Under the pieces are notes generated by a model, which saw only the letters and a list, made by a program, of their open reading frames with translations, ran no database searches and had not been told where the DNA came from. 64,000 nt of DNA from Bacteriovoracaceae bacterium (lineage in GTDB: Bacteria; Bdellovibrionota; Bacteriovoracia; Bacteriovoracales; Bacteriovoracaceae): NCBI GenBank assembly GCA_025210745.1, contig JAOARC010000050.1, positions 186,001 through 250,000 on the forward strand, read 5' to 3'. Made by a program: the position numbers and the translations under genes. Shown here piece by piece: positions 51,143 through 60,263 of the stretch. Position 1 is the stretch's first letter, and the number at the start of each line of letters is the position of its first letter.

Positions 51143-52690
51143 CTAAGAATCACTTAGATAAAAACAACCAATACTCTTTTTATTTCTAATCGAAGAATTT
51201 AAAACCATATGGGCAACTTCCACAGCATTTCTAAGTCCTATTAACTCATCATGAAGAGCTGCATTTTTATAAAACTTTTGAACTTCATCAGATAATTCAC
51301 TAAACATAGCTTTTGCTCTATTAAGCCTAGCCTTTGATCTTGTTAGTCCTAAATAATTCCACATAGTTTGTTTTATTGTCTGTATATCTTGAGTGATTAA
51401 TCCTAGATCAACTTCAGTATCTCCATTGATCCACTCTCTAATCTTAGATTCATCATAGAAATCTTGCTCACTAATCGTATCTAAAATAGACTCACTTGCT
51501 CTATGGCCAAAGACTATTCCTTCTAATAATGAAGTTGAAGCTAGTCTATTTGCACCATGAAGACCAGTGTTAGCTACTTCACCAACAGCATAAAGATTTT
51601 TAAGATTTGTTTTTCCAAATGAGTCCGTTTTTACTCCACCACATGTATAATGAGCTGCAGGAACAACAGGAATTCTTTGCTTAGTAATATCGATATTCTT
51701 CTTTTGGCAATAACTATAAATCGTAGGAAATCTTTCTTTAATCCATTCACTATCTTTATTTGTAATATCTAAATAAACACAATCATTTTTAAGTGCGATC
51801 ATTTCAGATGCAATTGCTCTAGCAACAACATCTCTTGGAGCAAGTTCTTTATCTTTATGATATTTTTGCATAAAAGCTTCATTTTTAGAATTATAAAGGA
51901 TTCCTCCTTCACCTCTTAAAGCTTCAGATATTAAAAATCTTCTTTGAAAACTTCCTGCATAAAATGTCGTTGGGTGAAATTGGATAAACTCCATATTAGA
52001 AACAAATGCTCCAGCTCTTTTGGCCATAGCATGTCCATCACCTCTTGCTCCATCAGTATTTGAGTTATGTAAATATAAAGCTCCAATACCACCTGTTGCT
52101 AAGACAGTTTTTTTAGAAATTATTTTTCTAACTTTTCCACTTTTTTGATCTAAAAGATAAGCACCTAAAACAGCATTATCTTCATAACGTTGCTTTAAGC
52201 TTATTCCGTGATGTTCTGCCGTGATTAAATCAATTGCTGTATGAGAAGTTAGTATCGTTACATTTTTATGGTTTTTTAAGTAATTTAATAATGAAACTTG
52301 AATTTGTTTTCCAGTATAATCACCTTTATAAATAATTCTTTTATGAGTATGAGCCGCTTCTTTTGTAAAAAGAAGATTACCATCATTATCTTTATCAAAG
52401 TCAGTCTTAGCTTTTTCTAATAAGACTTCTGTTAAGATATCTTTTGAATTTGCTTCTATAATTTTAGCCGCAGTTATATTAGATGTATGAGAACTAGCTT
52501 TATCAATATCAGACACTAGCTCTTTATCATCAGAATAAATAATTCCACCTTGGGCCCAATTTGTATTGGTATTATTTGGATCATCTGCTCTTGTTACAAT
52601 GGCAACAGATAAATTATTTTCAGCAAGTTTTATTGCACTTGTTAATCCTGAAACACCTGATCCAATAATAAGACAGTCAAACTTATTCAT
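51143..52690 (-). CDS. nadB: L-aspartate oxidase
   Basis: 515 residues. FAD loop GSGVSGLTSA at the N-terminus, HTHKRIIY and the conserved NMEFIQFHPTTF region, then GLHGANRLASTSLLEG near residue 380, all features of the succinate dehydrogenase-like NadB family. It oxidises aspartate to iminoaspartate for de novo NAD synthesis. nadC lies three bases upstream on the same strand, forming one operon; nadA is not in the window. Confidence 0.93.
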   Translation of the reverse strand: MNKFDCLIIGSGVSGLTSAIKLAENNLSVAIVTRADDPNNTNTNWAQGGIIYSDDKELVSDIDKASSHTSNITAAKIIEANSKDILTEVLLEKAKTDFDKDNDGNLLFTKEAAHTHKRIIYKGDYTGKQIQVSLLNYLKNHKNVTILTSHTAIDLITAEHHGISLKQRYEDNAVLGAYLLDQKSGKVRKIISKKTVLATGGIGALYLHNSNTDGARGDGHAMAKRAGAFVSNMEFIQFHPTTFYAGSFQRRFLISEALRGEGGILYNSKNEAFMQKYHKDKELAPRDVVARAIASEMIALKNDCVYLDITNKDSEWIKERFPTIYSYCQKKNIDITKQRIPVVPAAHYTCGGVKTDSFGKTNLKNLYAVGEVANTGLHGANRLASTSLLEGIVFGHRASESILDTISEQDFYDESKIREWINGDTEVDLGLITQDIQTIKQTMWNYLGLTRSKARLNRAKAMFSELSDEVQKFYKNAALHDELIGLRNAVEVAHMVLNSSIRNKKSIGCFYLSDS

Positions 52691-52693
52691 TCA

Positions 52694-53536
52694 TTACCTA
52701 TGATATTTTAAAGAGATATCAACTTGTCTTGCATTATAAGTTAATGACCCAGAACTTATAACATCAACACCTTCTACAATATAACTTTCAATATTATCTA
52801 AATTAATCCCACCTGAAACTTCAAAAGTATGATGGGCCTGTTTTAAAAGACTTGCTTCTTTAATTTGATCTGGTGAAAAATTATCTAGCATAAAATGCTT
52901 TGCACCAAGTTCTATACCTTCTTTTAACTCATCAATAGAATGTATCTCTAAAACAATTGGTGTATAAAAAGATTTTACAGAATTAAAATAATCAATCGCT
53001 TGCTTAACTCCACCAAAAAAGCTCTTATGATTATCTTTAATCATCCATATATCCGTTTGATTAAATCTATGGTTATCTCCACCACCAACATTTACAGCAT
53101 ACTTTTCTAAAAATCTTAAACCTGGAGTTGTTTTTCTTGTATCTAAAATCTTTATATTCGAATTTTTTAACTTATCCACATATGATTTCGTATTCGTTGA
53201 AATACTAGAAGATTTTTGAAGTAGATTTAAAGCCAATCTTTCTGCACTCAAAACAATATTAAATGGAAGATCAAAATGAATTTCAAACTTATCTTCTTTT
53301 GAAACTTCTTTTCCTTCAAATTCTAAATACTTTAGATAATCAATTTTTTCATCTAAAAAGTAGTTTAGAGTCTCAAAGAAAAATGGAAGTCCACTGATGA
53401 CCATATCATCTTTAAACTTTAAACTACACTTCACCATATCTTTAGGAAGAGAGTTTATATAAGCAAAGTTCTTATAAATTTCATCTTCTTTTATAAAGAA
53501 GTCTAAACTATCTTTTATGGCAAGTTGTGATAACAT
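52694..53536 (-). CDS. nadC: nicotinate-nucleotide pyrophosphorylase (quinolinate phosphoribosyltransferase)
   Basis: 280 residues from the ATG at 53536, which has AGGAAA just upstream; a longer reading from 53620 would run through the operator and promoter and is rejected. Motifs ILDTRKTTPGLR, GGGDNHRFNQTD and FEVSGGINLDNI match NadC. It makes nicotinate mononucleotide from quinolinate and PRPP. First gene of nadC-nadB, directly behind a palindromic operator. Confidence 0.93.
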   Translation of the reverse strand: MLSQLAIKDSLDFFIKEDEIYKNFAYINSLPKDMVKCSLKFKDDMVISGLPFFFETLNYFLDEKIDYLKYLEFEGKEVSKEDKFEIHFDLPFNIVLSAERLALNLLQKSSSISTNTKSYVDKLKNSNIKILDTRKTTPGLRFLEKYAVNVGGGDNHRFNQTDIWMIKDNHKSFFGGVKQAIDYFNSVKSFYTPIVLEIHSIDELKEGIELGAKHFMLDNFSPDQIKEASLLKQAHHTFEVSGGINLDNIESYIVEGVDVISSGSLTYNARQVDISLKYHR

Positions 53537-53550
53537 TTTGTTTCCTCGCG

Positions 53551-53569
53551 TTGCACCAAGTTGGTGTAA
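53551..53569. promoter_or_regulatory. palindromic operator before nadC-nadB
   Basis: TTGCACCAA (53551-53559), one base, TTGGTGTAA (53561-53569): a 9-bp inverted repeat with one mismatch, 15 bases from the nadC ATG and between the ribosome site and the likely start of transcription. Position and symmetry fit a repressor site controlling NAD synthesis. The divergent ComEC-like gene could be touched too. Confidence 0.6.
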
Positions 53570-53625
53570 TCCTAAGCATTTAATAACTACATATAAACTA
53601 TAAACAAGGCATATAGGCAACTGTT

Positions 53626-54645
53626 ATGGCCTTAAAATTGTTGTTTTTAATTACATATTCCCTCTTTGACTATACAAGTCATAACAAAGGCTTTTTTAAG
53701 TATAAAAAACCTCTTATTAAGAAAGAATACTCTGATAAATGGAACAAAAATTTATCTGCGCTAAGTGATGGGACACAGATTGGTCACAAAAGATCTCTGT
53801 CAAAAAAGCTAAAAAGAAGCTTAAAGACTTTTGGTTTATTACATTTATTAACTCCATCAGGCATTCACTTAAGCTCATTTTTAATCTTCTTAAGATTTTT
53901 CATCCCAACTAAGATATTAAGCACTTTTATATTTCTTTTAGGACTTATCTTAACCTTCTATGATGGTTTTCATTCAATAAGAAGAATATGCTATTTCTTT
54001 GGAATAAAAGCTCTCATAAAAGATAATAAAAAATGTTTTATCTTAACTTTCTTATTTGAAATACTACTAGGAGGCTTTTTAAAATCACCCCTTAGTTTTA
54101 CTTATAGCCTTCTTTTTTGGGGAGTAATTATTTTTTCTCCTCCAAAAAAACTACATATTATTATTAATCTTTTTTTAGCTCAACTTTTTTGTGCTGCGAT
54201 TAATAATGATTCAATATCATTGATGTCTATTTTTATAAACCCAATTGTAACGACGATATTTTCCTTACTCTTTCCCATAGTTGTCATTATATACTGGTCA
54301 AACCTTCAATTTTTTAATGATATTTTCAACTTCTATTTTTATAAGTCTTTTGAGAAAATCTTAAACCTACTAATTAACTACTTTGATTTTCTTACTATAC
54401 AAGGAAGCTTTTTGGCTTTGATGATCATTTACTTTGCTTTAATAAAAAAAAGAGCCTACTTAATATTTCTAGTACTCTATACATATAATCTAAACCCTAA
54501 TAATCACAAAGTAACCAATACTAATTACTTTTTAGCAAATGACTCTAACTGTAAAACAATATTTAGACCCTTTGGGATCACAAAGAAATGCTATAAAAAA
54601 GACATAAAAAAAGCCCTCAAAAATGAGGGCTTATATAAGAATTAA
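53626..54645 (+). CDS. ComEC/Rec2-related membrane protein, core domain only
   Basis: 339 residues with about eight membrane segments. LLHLLTPSGIHLSSFLIFL (near 80-98) and the following GFHSIRRICYFFGIKAL match the Competence domain of ComEC channels, the inner-membrane pore that passes single-stranded DNA. Full ComEC proteins are ~700-800 residues with an N-terminal OB part and a C-terminal beta-lactamase-like part; both are missing here. The last codons contain the tig terminator. Function in DNA uptake is possible but unproven. Confidence 0.7.
   Translation: MALKLLFLITYSLFDYTSHNKGFFKYKKPLIKKEYSDKWNKNLSALSDGTQIGHKRSLSKKLKRSLKTFGLLHLLTPSGIHLSSFLIFLRFFIPTKILSTFIFLLGLILTFYDGFHSIRRICYFFGIKALIKDNKKCFILTFLFEILLGGFLKSPLSFTYSLLFWGVIIFSPPKKLHIIINLFLAQLFCAAINNDSISLMSIFINPIVTTIFSLLFPIVVIIYWSNLQFFNDIFNFYFYKSFEKILNLLINYFDFLTIQGSFLALMIIYFALIKKRAYLIFLVLYTYNLNPNNHKVTNTNYFLANDSNCKTIFRPFGITKKCYKKDIKKALKNEGLYKN
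54604..54632 (-). terminator. intrinsic terminator of tig inside a convergent gene
   Basis: On the minus strand AAGCCCTCA (arms 54611-54619 and 54624-54632) forms a perfect stem with an AAAA/TTTT loop and is followed by TTTTTTT. It lies in the last codons of the convergent ComEC-like gene, encoding its KKALKNEG stretch. Confidence 0.85.
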
Positions 54646-54656
54646 TTTTAAAAAAA

Positions 54657-55937
54657 TTACTTAACTTTCATTTTATCAATTAGAGCAGTAAATGTTTTTT
54701 CTTCTCTAATCGCATACATTAAGTTTGCTTTAATTTGCTCATTACCTTTATAGTAACCAGCTAATTGATCTTTTTCCATTCCAGATCCAGCTGCAATCTC
54801 TTCAATTTTTGCATCAAAATCATCATCACTAGCTTCAATCTCTAAAGATTTAGCTAACTTATCTAGAATTAATCCACTCTTAACTTGAAATAAAGCTTTA
54901 GAAGTAATATCTGATTGCCATTTTTCAAAATAAGTTTTTACCATATTATCGTCGAAACCTTGAGACTTTAGGTTTTGAGTTAATTCATTTTCAACACTTT
55001 TCTTTTGTTGATCAATCAAGGCTGTTGGAACATCAAAATCATTATCTTCAATTAGTTTATTTAAAATTTCTTCTTGAAGCTTAGATTGAACTTCTCTTTT
55101 CTTTTGAGACTCTAGTCTTTCTTTATTTTTAGTTTCAAAATCTTCAGCAGATTCGAACCCAAACTCTTTTGCTAACTCATCAGTTAGCTCTGGAAGATTC
55201 TTTTCTTTTATTTCCAAAACTTCAACATGAAAAGTTACTTTCGCATTTTGAAGATCTTCTTCATGGTATTCAGCAGGAAAAGTTAAATCAATTGACTTTT
55301 TATCACCTTTTTTAAGTCCAATCATTCCATCTTCAAAACCAGGAATAAACTGACCAGAACCAATTTCTAATAAGAACTCATCTGCTTTCATATTGGCTGG
55401 CTTAGAACCATCTTCTTTTTCACCTTCAAAGTTAAATACAACATGATGGCCATTTGCAATTGCAACTGTTTCATCTTTAACTTCTTGCATCTGAGCTTTA
55501 GAACTTAAATATCTAGACTTTAAATCTTTAATGTCATCTTCTGTTACAGTTTCATCATCTTTAGTAAAAGAGTATTTAGAATAATCCTTAACTTCAAATT
55601 CAGGAAAAATTTCAACAGTTGCTTCAAAAGAAATATTATTATCTTCAAATTTTGTATTAGCAAACATTGGGTAACCAACAGCTTGTAACTTTTCTTCTTG
55701 TATTGCTTTATAAAACTCTTGAGATACAAACTTATATAAAGCATCATTTTCAATTTGAGGTCCATAAGCTTGCTTAACCATAGACATTGGAGCTTTACCT
55801 TTTCTAAAACCTTTAAGGTTTGCATCTTTTTGCTTTGCTTTTAAAGCATCCTCAATTTGTGTAGTTAAATCTACATTTTCAAAGTTAAAAGAAATTTTCT
55901 TTGTACAACCGTTAATTTGTTCTAATGTATATGACAT
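54657..55937 (-). CDS. tig: trigger factor
   Basis: 426 residues from the second of two adjacent ATGs (55937), better spaced from AGAGG. Ribosome-binding N-domain with GFRKGKAPMSMVKQAYG (residues 44-60, GFRxGKxP signature), FKBP-type isomerase domain with GQFIPGFEDGMIGL near 193-206, and C-terminal helical arms. It shields nascent chains at the exit tunnel. An intrinsic terminator follows, and a TATAAT (55981-55976 on the minus strand) precedes the start. Confidence 0.95.
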   Translation of the reverse strand: MSYTLEQINGCTKKISFNFENVDLTTQIEDALKAKQKDANLKGFRKGKAPMSMVKQAYGPQIENDALYKFVSQEFYKAIQEEKLQAVGYPMFANTKFEDNNISFEATVEIFPEFEVKDYSKYSFTKDDETVTEDDIKDLKSRYLSSKAQMQEVKDETVAIANGHHVVFNFEGEKEDGSKPANMKADEFLLEIGSGQFIPGFEDGMIGLKKGDKKSIDLTFPAEYHEEDLQNAKVTFHVEVLEIKEKNLPELTDELAKEFGFESAEDFETKNKERLESQKKREVQSKLQEEILNKLIEDNDFDVPTALIDQQKKSVENELTQNLKSQGFDDNMVKTYFEKWQSDITSKALFQVKSGLILDKLAKSLEIEASDDDFDAKIEEIAAGSGMEKDQLAGYYKGNEQIKANLMYAIREEKTFTALIDKMKVK

Positions 55938-55975
55938 CATTTACCTCTTTACACATAGCTTTTATGTTAATCTAA

Positions 55976-55981
55976 ATTATA
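55976..55981 (-). promoter_or_regulatory. -10 box of the tig promoter
   Basis: TATAAT on the minus strand, 38 bases before the ATG at 55937, within AT-rich sequence. No good -35 match is seen at 17 bases, so the call is tentative. Confidence 0.35.
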
Positions 55982-56038
55982 TTTAAAATGATTTTGTTTT
56001 GAGGTTTAAATAGCTGTTTTTATAGAATAAGTCAAAGA

Positions 56039-56824
56039 TTATGGCTTATACTGAACGTCTATTTTATATAATCCACAAGCAGGAGCGACAGGAGCTAATT
56101 TTTGATCTAACTTAACACCACTTAGAGACTCTTGTATTTGTTCCTTAGTTATTTTTCCTTGTGCATAAGACCATACTGTAGCTACTATAAGTCTAATCAT
56201 CTGCTTTAAGAAACCACTACCTTTAATCGTTATTGAATAATGTTGTCCCATCATCCCATGAAATGACTCTTTGTGTAGTAAAACATTACAACTCAAAATC
56301 TCTCTTTTAGTTGATAAGACATCTGTTCCAACACACATATAATTAACAAAGTCATGATCTCCAATAAAAAAACTACAAGCTTCTTTCATTTTTTCTAAGT
56401 CGAGCTTTCCCTTCACTTTTGCAATATATTCATTTTCAAAAGGATTAATCATTTCACGATCAGAAAATAAGTATTTATATGTTCTACTAATAGCATCATT
56501 TGTCGGTCTAAAACTCCCATTAGATTCTTCAACACAAATCACCCTAATATCTTTATTTAAATGAGTATTTAAAGCTCTTTTTAAAGCTTCGCACTCAATC
56601 ATAAATGGAGCTGCTAACCTACATATTAGCTTTATACCATGCACCCCTGTATCTGTGCGACCGCTTCCTATAGTATGAATATTGTTTGATTTAAAAATTT
56701 TTGAACAAGCCTTTTCAATTTCTTCTTGAACGGTAGGTCTAAAATCTTTTTGTTTTTGCCAACCTAAGAAGCTTGTGCCTTTAAATGATAATGAAATTTT
56801 ATAATAACAAAGATTACTCTTCAT
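56039..56824 (-). CDS. truA: tRNA pseudouridine(38-40) synthase TruA
   Basis: 261 residues from the ATG at 56824 (a start nine bases earlier at 56833 is possible). Catalytic Asp lies in GSGRTDTGVHG, near residue 58. FLGWQKQ and the C-terminal FLKQMIRLIVATVW also match. It isomerises uridines in the anticodon arm of several tRNAs. It overlaps the end of pssA by eleven bases, so it is the last gene of the tsaB-psd-pssA-truA run. Confidence 0.93.
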   Translation of the reverse strand: MKSNLCYYKISLSFKGTSFLGWQKQKDFRPTVQEEIEKACSKIFKSNNIHTIGSGRTDTGVHGIKLICRLAAPFMIECEALKRALNTHLNKDIRVICVEESNGSFRPTNDAISRTYKYLFSDREMINPFENEYIAKVKGKLDLEKMKEACSFFIGDHDFVNYMCVGTDVLSTKREILSCNVLLHKESFHGMMGQHYSITIKGSGFLKQMIRLIVATVWSYAQGKITKEQIQESLSGVKLDQKLAPVAPACGLYKIDVQYKP

Positions 56825-57548
56825 CCCAGTCAAAGATTCCTTTAAATTTTTTTCTATTAATAATCATATTAAAAAGAGACATTAAAACATAAGCAGATAT
56901 AATAACAGGAATCATAACTTCTTCATAAATAAATAGAGATGATATAATTACAAAAATTGAAAGAAGCAACTTTTTTTTGTGCTTACTTACCCATCCAGCT
57001 TTTTTAAACGAAGTAAAAGGCACATTAGAAATCATTAAAGCTCCATAAAAAGCAATATAAAAAGCGGCAAAGTACTTATTATTAAATATTTCATACTCTA
57101 AAGAAACGAGTACATAACTTAAAACTGCTATAGCAGCCCCTGGAATTGGAAGACCTTGAAAATAATCAGAACTCACTTTTGAGATATTGGCATTAAACCT
57201 TGCCAATCTTAGAGCACCACATAGTAAATAAAAAAAAGCAATTACCATTCCAGCTCTTCCAAGCGTAGATAAAAACTTATTATAAAAAATAATAGCTGGA
57301 GCAGCTCCAAATGAAATAAGGTCACTCATTGAATCAAACTGCTCTCCAAAACTAGATTGGGTACCAGTTAACCTTGCTACCCTTCCATCAACCATATCAA
57401 AAATTGAACCAAGCATAATAAACATACATGCTTTATAGTATTGTCCTTGCATAGAAAAAAGTATGGCCATAAAACCACAACCTACATTCATAGCAGTAAA
57501 TGTATTTGGTAAAAAATATGCTAAACGTTCAAACTTTTTATCACTCAC
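56814..57548 (-). CDS. pssA: CDP-diacylglycerol--serine O-phosphatidyltransferase
   Basis: 244 residues, about eight membrane segments. The CDP-alcohol phosphotransferase motif is complete: Asp51-x2-Asp54-Gly55-x2-Ala58-Arg59-x8-Gly68-x3-Asp72-x3-Asp76. It makes phosphatidylserine from CDP-diacylglycerol and serine at the inner membrane. The psd-like gene lies three bases upstream on the same strand, the usual pairing for phosphatidylethanolamine synthesis. Confidence 0.93.
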   Translation of the reverse strand: MSDKKFERLAYFLPNTFTAMNVGCGFMAILFSMQGQYYKACMFIMLGSIFDMVDGRVARLTGTQSSFGEQFDSMSDLISFGAAPAIIFYNKFLSTLGRAGMVIAFFYLLCGALRLARFNANISKVSSDYFQGLPIPGAAIAVLSYVLVSLEYEIFNNKYFAAFYIAFYGALMISNVPFTSFKKAGWVSKHKKKLLLSIFVIISSLFIYEEVMIPVIISAYVLMSLFNMIINRKKFKGIFDWDEE

Positions 57549-57551
57549 TTT

Positions 57552-58112
57552 TTATTCCTTTAAACCGGCAATAACAGATCTTCCTGCTAATACCTTATCA
57601 CCTTCACTAATTAAGCAATTACTATTAGAACTAATTTTAATAGTTAGCTTAGAGTTAAAACCTAAAAAGCCGATACTAGCACAAACTCTTCCTAAATCTC
57701 CACTTTCTACCCATAAATTAGTAAAATTAATATACTTGCCACTAAAAATCATCTCTAGACTATCTAAGTTCTTGTTTTTAATCAGTATTTTATTCTTTTC
57801 TATATCTAGTTTTCCAGAAATAGGCATATATAATCCTAAAGGTCCAAGAACATTGGTAGTAATTTCAAGATAAATATATGACTCATCCTTAGAGATTTTT
57901 TTAACAATACCGTCGATTGGACTTAATATAACTTCACTATTATTAGATATAGCATCTTCAAAACGAACAAAGTTTCTTCTTAAAACATATAAATAAAGAC
58001 ATAAACAAAGTAAGAAAAGCAAAAAAGAAAAAGTTGATAATATCATCTTTAATATTAACGTTAACACTATTAATAAAATTATCTTTGCTTTTGTAATAAA
58101 TAAAAACTTCAT
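57552..58112 (-). CDS. phosphatidylserine decarboxylase-like protein with altered active site
   Basis: 186 residues with one or two N-terminal membrane helices (~10-43) followed by a beta-barrel domain. SPIDGIVKKI (64-73) matches the SPxDG motif of small-type Psd. However, the expected DVH-type His region reads NVLGPLGLYMP (87-97), and the self-cleavage Gly-Ser reads Asn153-Ser154 (FNSKLTI). Activity is therefore uncertain. Position next to pssA supports the family call. It could be a diverged decarboxylase or a protein that lost catalysis. Confidence 0.55.
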   Translation of the reverse strand: MKFLFITKAKIILLIVLTLILKMILSTFSFLLFLLCLCLYLYVLRRNFVRFEDAISNNSEVILSPIDGIVKKISKDESYIYLEITTNVLGPLGLYMPISGKLDIEKNKILIKNKNLDSLEMIFSGKYINFTNLWVESGDLGRVCASIGFLGFNSKLTIKISSNSNCLISEGDKVLAGRSVIAGLKE

Positions 58113-58691
58113 CTATCTTCCAAATTCTTGTTCTAAAGTTCTAAAATAATATAGCTCTTTTTTCAATTTATGTTCTTTTATATATTTGAATACTTTTTGA
58201 GATTCATTAAATATCATCTTTGATGTAAAAGTATTTGCCTTAAGTTTTTCACTTTCAAACGAGGTATAAACATCACTTAGATTTAAATCTGATAATAAAT
58301 CCAAAGTCTTTTTTTCAGTTTTTTCATCCCAAGTATAAACAAAAGCTTCATTTTTAAATGCATCACAAGCCCATGTTCCACTTTTAATACCTACTATCTT
58401 TGGAATATCAAAATGATAAAATGAATAACATTTTTTTCCACTCCATTCTAAAACCTGTTTTAATCCTTCAGATAAACGCATTCCAGTATAAGATCCAGGA
58501 CCACTTACATAAAATACATTTTTTATATCAGCTAAATCTAAACTATTAGTTTCCAAAATAGAATTAATCTTAAAGTGTAAAAAAGAAGAGCCTTTTGCAT
58601 TCTCAAAAAATTCATAAAAGAGCCACTTAAAGTCTTTGTCTAAAAGACCAAGAGTGACTCCCTTTGTTGTATCTAAAAATAGTGAGCTCAT
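58113..58691 (-). CDS. tsaB: tRNA threonylcarbamoyladenosine biosynthesis protein TsaB
   Basis: 192 residues. N-terminal LFLDTTKGVTLGLLD and the signature SGPGSYTGMRLSEGLK (near 64-79) identify the TsaB fold, an inactive relative of TsaD that supports t6A modification of tRNAs. Adjacent to rseP on one side and the psd-like gene on the other, with zero-base gaps. The second half is diverged. Confidence 0.8.
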   Translation of the reverse strand: MSSLFLDTTKGVTLGLLDKDFKWLFYEFFENAKGSSFLHFKINSILETNSLDLADIKNVFYVSGPGSYTGMRLSEGLKQVLEWSGKKCYSFYHFDIPKIVGIKSGTWACDAFKNEAFVYTWDEKTEKKTLDLLSDLNLSDVYTSFESEKLKANTFTSKMIFNESQKVFKYIKEHKLKKELYYFRTLEQEFGR

Positions 58692-60260
58692 TTAGAAAAA
58701 TCTAGTTATATCATTAAATATTGCCACAAACATAAGCAAAAATAATAACGAAACACCTACTTGTTGCAATCTTAATAATACATTTTTTGATAATGGTCCT
58801 CGGTTGATAGTCTCTACGAGTAACATTACAATATGACCACCATCTAAAACCGGTACTGGAAATAGATTAATTAATCCTAGATTTATTGATATTAATGCCA
58901 TAAGTCTAAAGAACATTGCAAGACTAACACTTAATGAATCCGACGCTACACTAGCAATAGTTAATGGACCACCAATTTGTTTTAAAGATACATCACCCAT
59001 TATTAACTTTTTAAATCCATTAAACGTTTTTACAATACCGTCTTTAGTTCTTACATAAGCTTTTAATAGAGCTGTACTAAAACCTTCGCTTTGAGATTCA
59101 ACCATCATTGGAAAAAATAAAATGGAACTTGTGACACCAATTATTTTTTGCCCATTTTTTTCTATAGGTTTTAAAGTTTTAGTTAAAATTTTTCCCTTTC
59201 TAAAAACGTCTACTTTTACCTGCGTTTTGCTATTTTGAATAATAGATTTCATCATCAAAAATGAAGATAATTTATTATCATTTACACTGATAATAAAGTC
59301 ACCTTTTTGCAGACCTGCCTGATCCGCAGGAGATGATAAGGCAACATTATCAACAGCAAGATCATTTAAAAAGAATTTTTCTTTAAAAAGAACCTCATCC
59401 AAAGAAGATGTATCTGAAGTCATTTTTTTTGTTTCAGCGCCTAACTTAATTTTAGAAAAATCACCAACAACTTTAATTAAGTTCTTAACTTCACTTAGAG
59501 GCTGATTAATTTTCGTTAAAAAAATAGTTTTTGTATCTAAAAAAGCTGACTCTACATTTTCATATGCAAAAGAGTAGTTAATATCTTTTGTTGCTGAAAT
59601 ATAATACAAACTACCTTCTGCAGATTTTACAATGGGAGCTCTTAAACTAAAATTTTGTACTTTTGAATATTCTGTTGCAAAGCTTTGAGCTGTGTTTTGG
59701 TAATCTAAAACAATCTTTTTTCCATTTCTTAGGATACTTATATTTTTTATTTTATGATCAATTAAGTTTAAATCATCTACCCCAAAAATTGTCTTTTCAT
59801 TAATTTTTGTAATAACATCCGCAGTTCTAAAACCTTTATCATATAATAAAGTTTCTTTTTTAACTTCTCCAAATACTGCTCTAGGAACCTTTTCACCAAA
59901 TGATACTAATCCAAAATAAATAACGAATGCCAAGATAAAATTTGCTAAAGGTCCTCCAAAAACAATCCAAAACTTTGCCCATTTACTTTTATATGTATAA
60001 GCATATTTTCTTTGGTCTTGAGGAACTTCTTCTCTATTTAATGGATTATCTCCATACATTTTCACATAACCACCAAGAGGTATTAATGAAATTGTATATT
60101 CTGTATCTCCCCATTTTTTGCGTAGAAGCTTTGGTCCAAAACCTAATGAAAATACTTCTACTCTTACACCAAAAAATCTTGCAAATAAAAAATGGCCTAA
60201 TTCATGAAAAAAAACTAGAGGGCCTAAAAATAAGAAAAAAATAATTGTAGATTGTAACAT
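58692..60260 (-). CDS. rseP: RIP metalloprotease RseP
   Basis: 522 residues. Zinc site His19-Glu20-x2-His23 in FFHELGHFLFARFFG, a central region with PDZ sequence (SSPADQAGLQKGDFIISVND), and LDGGH in the last membrane region supplying the third ligand. It cleaves membrane anchors such as anti-sigma factors. The central part is longer than in E. coli RseP (450 residues). Four bases downstream of cdsA; dxr, which usually lies between them, is absent. Confidence 0.93.
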   Translation of the reverse strand: MLQSTIIFFLFLGPLVFFHELGHFLFARFFGVRVEVFSLGFGPKLLRKKWGDTEYTISLIPLGGYVKMYGDNPLNREEVPQDQRKYAYTYKSKWAKFWIVFGGPLANFILAFVIYFGLVSFGEKVPRAVFGEVKKETLLYDKGFRTADVITKINEKTIFGVDDLNLIDHKIKNISILRNGKKIVLDYQNTAQSFATEYSKVQNFSLRAPIVKSAEGSLYYISATKDINYSFAYENVESAFLDTKTIFLTKINQPLSEVKNLIKVVGDFSKIKLGAETKKMTSDTSSLDEVLFKEKFFLNDLAVDNVALSSPADQAGLQKGDFIISVNDNKLSSFLMMKSIIQNSKTQVKVDVFRKGKILTKTLKPIEKNGQKIIGVTSSILFFPMMVESQSEGFSTALLKAYVRTKDGIVKTFNGFKKLIMGDVSLKQIGGPLTIASVASDSLSVSLAMFFRLMALISINLGLINLFPVPVLDGGHIVMLLVETINRGPLSKNVLLRLQQVGVSLLFLLMFVAIFNDITRFF

Positions 60261-60263
60261 TTG

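Noticed and set aside
53537..53620. 28-residue N-terminal extension of NadC
   Set aside because: It runs through the palindromic operator and promoter region, and the internal ATG has a good ribosome site and fits the family start.
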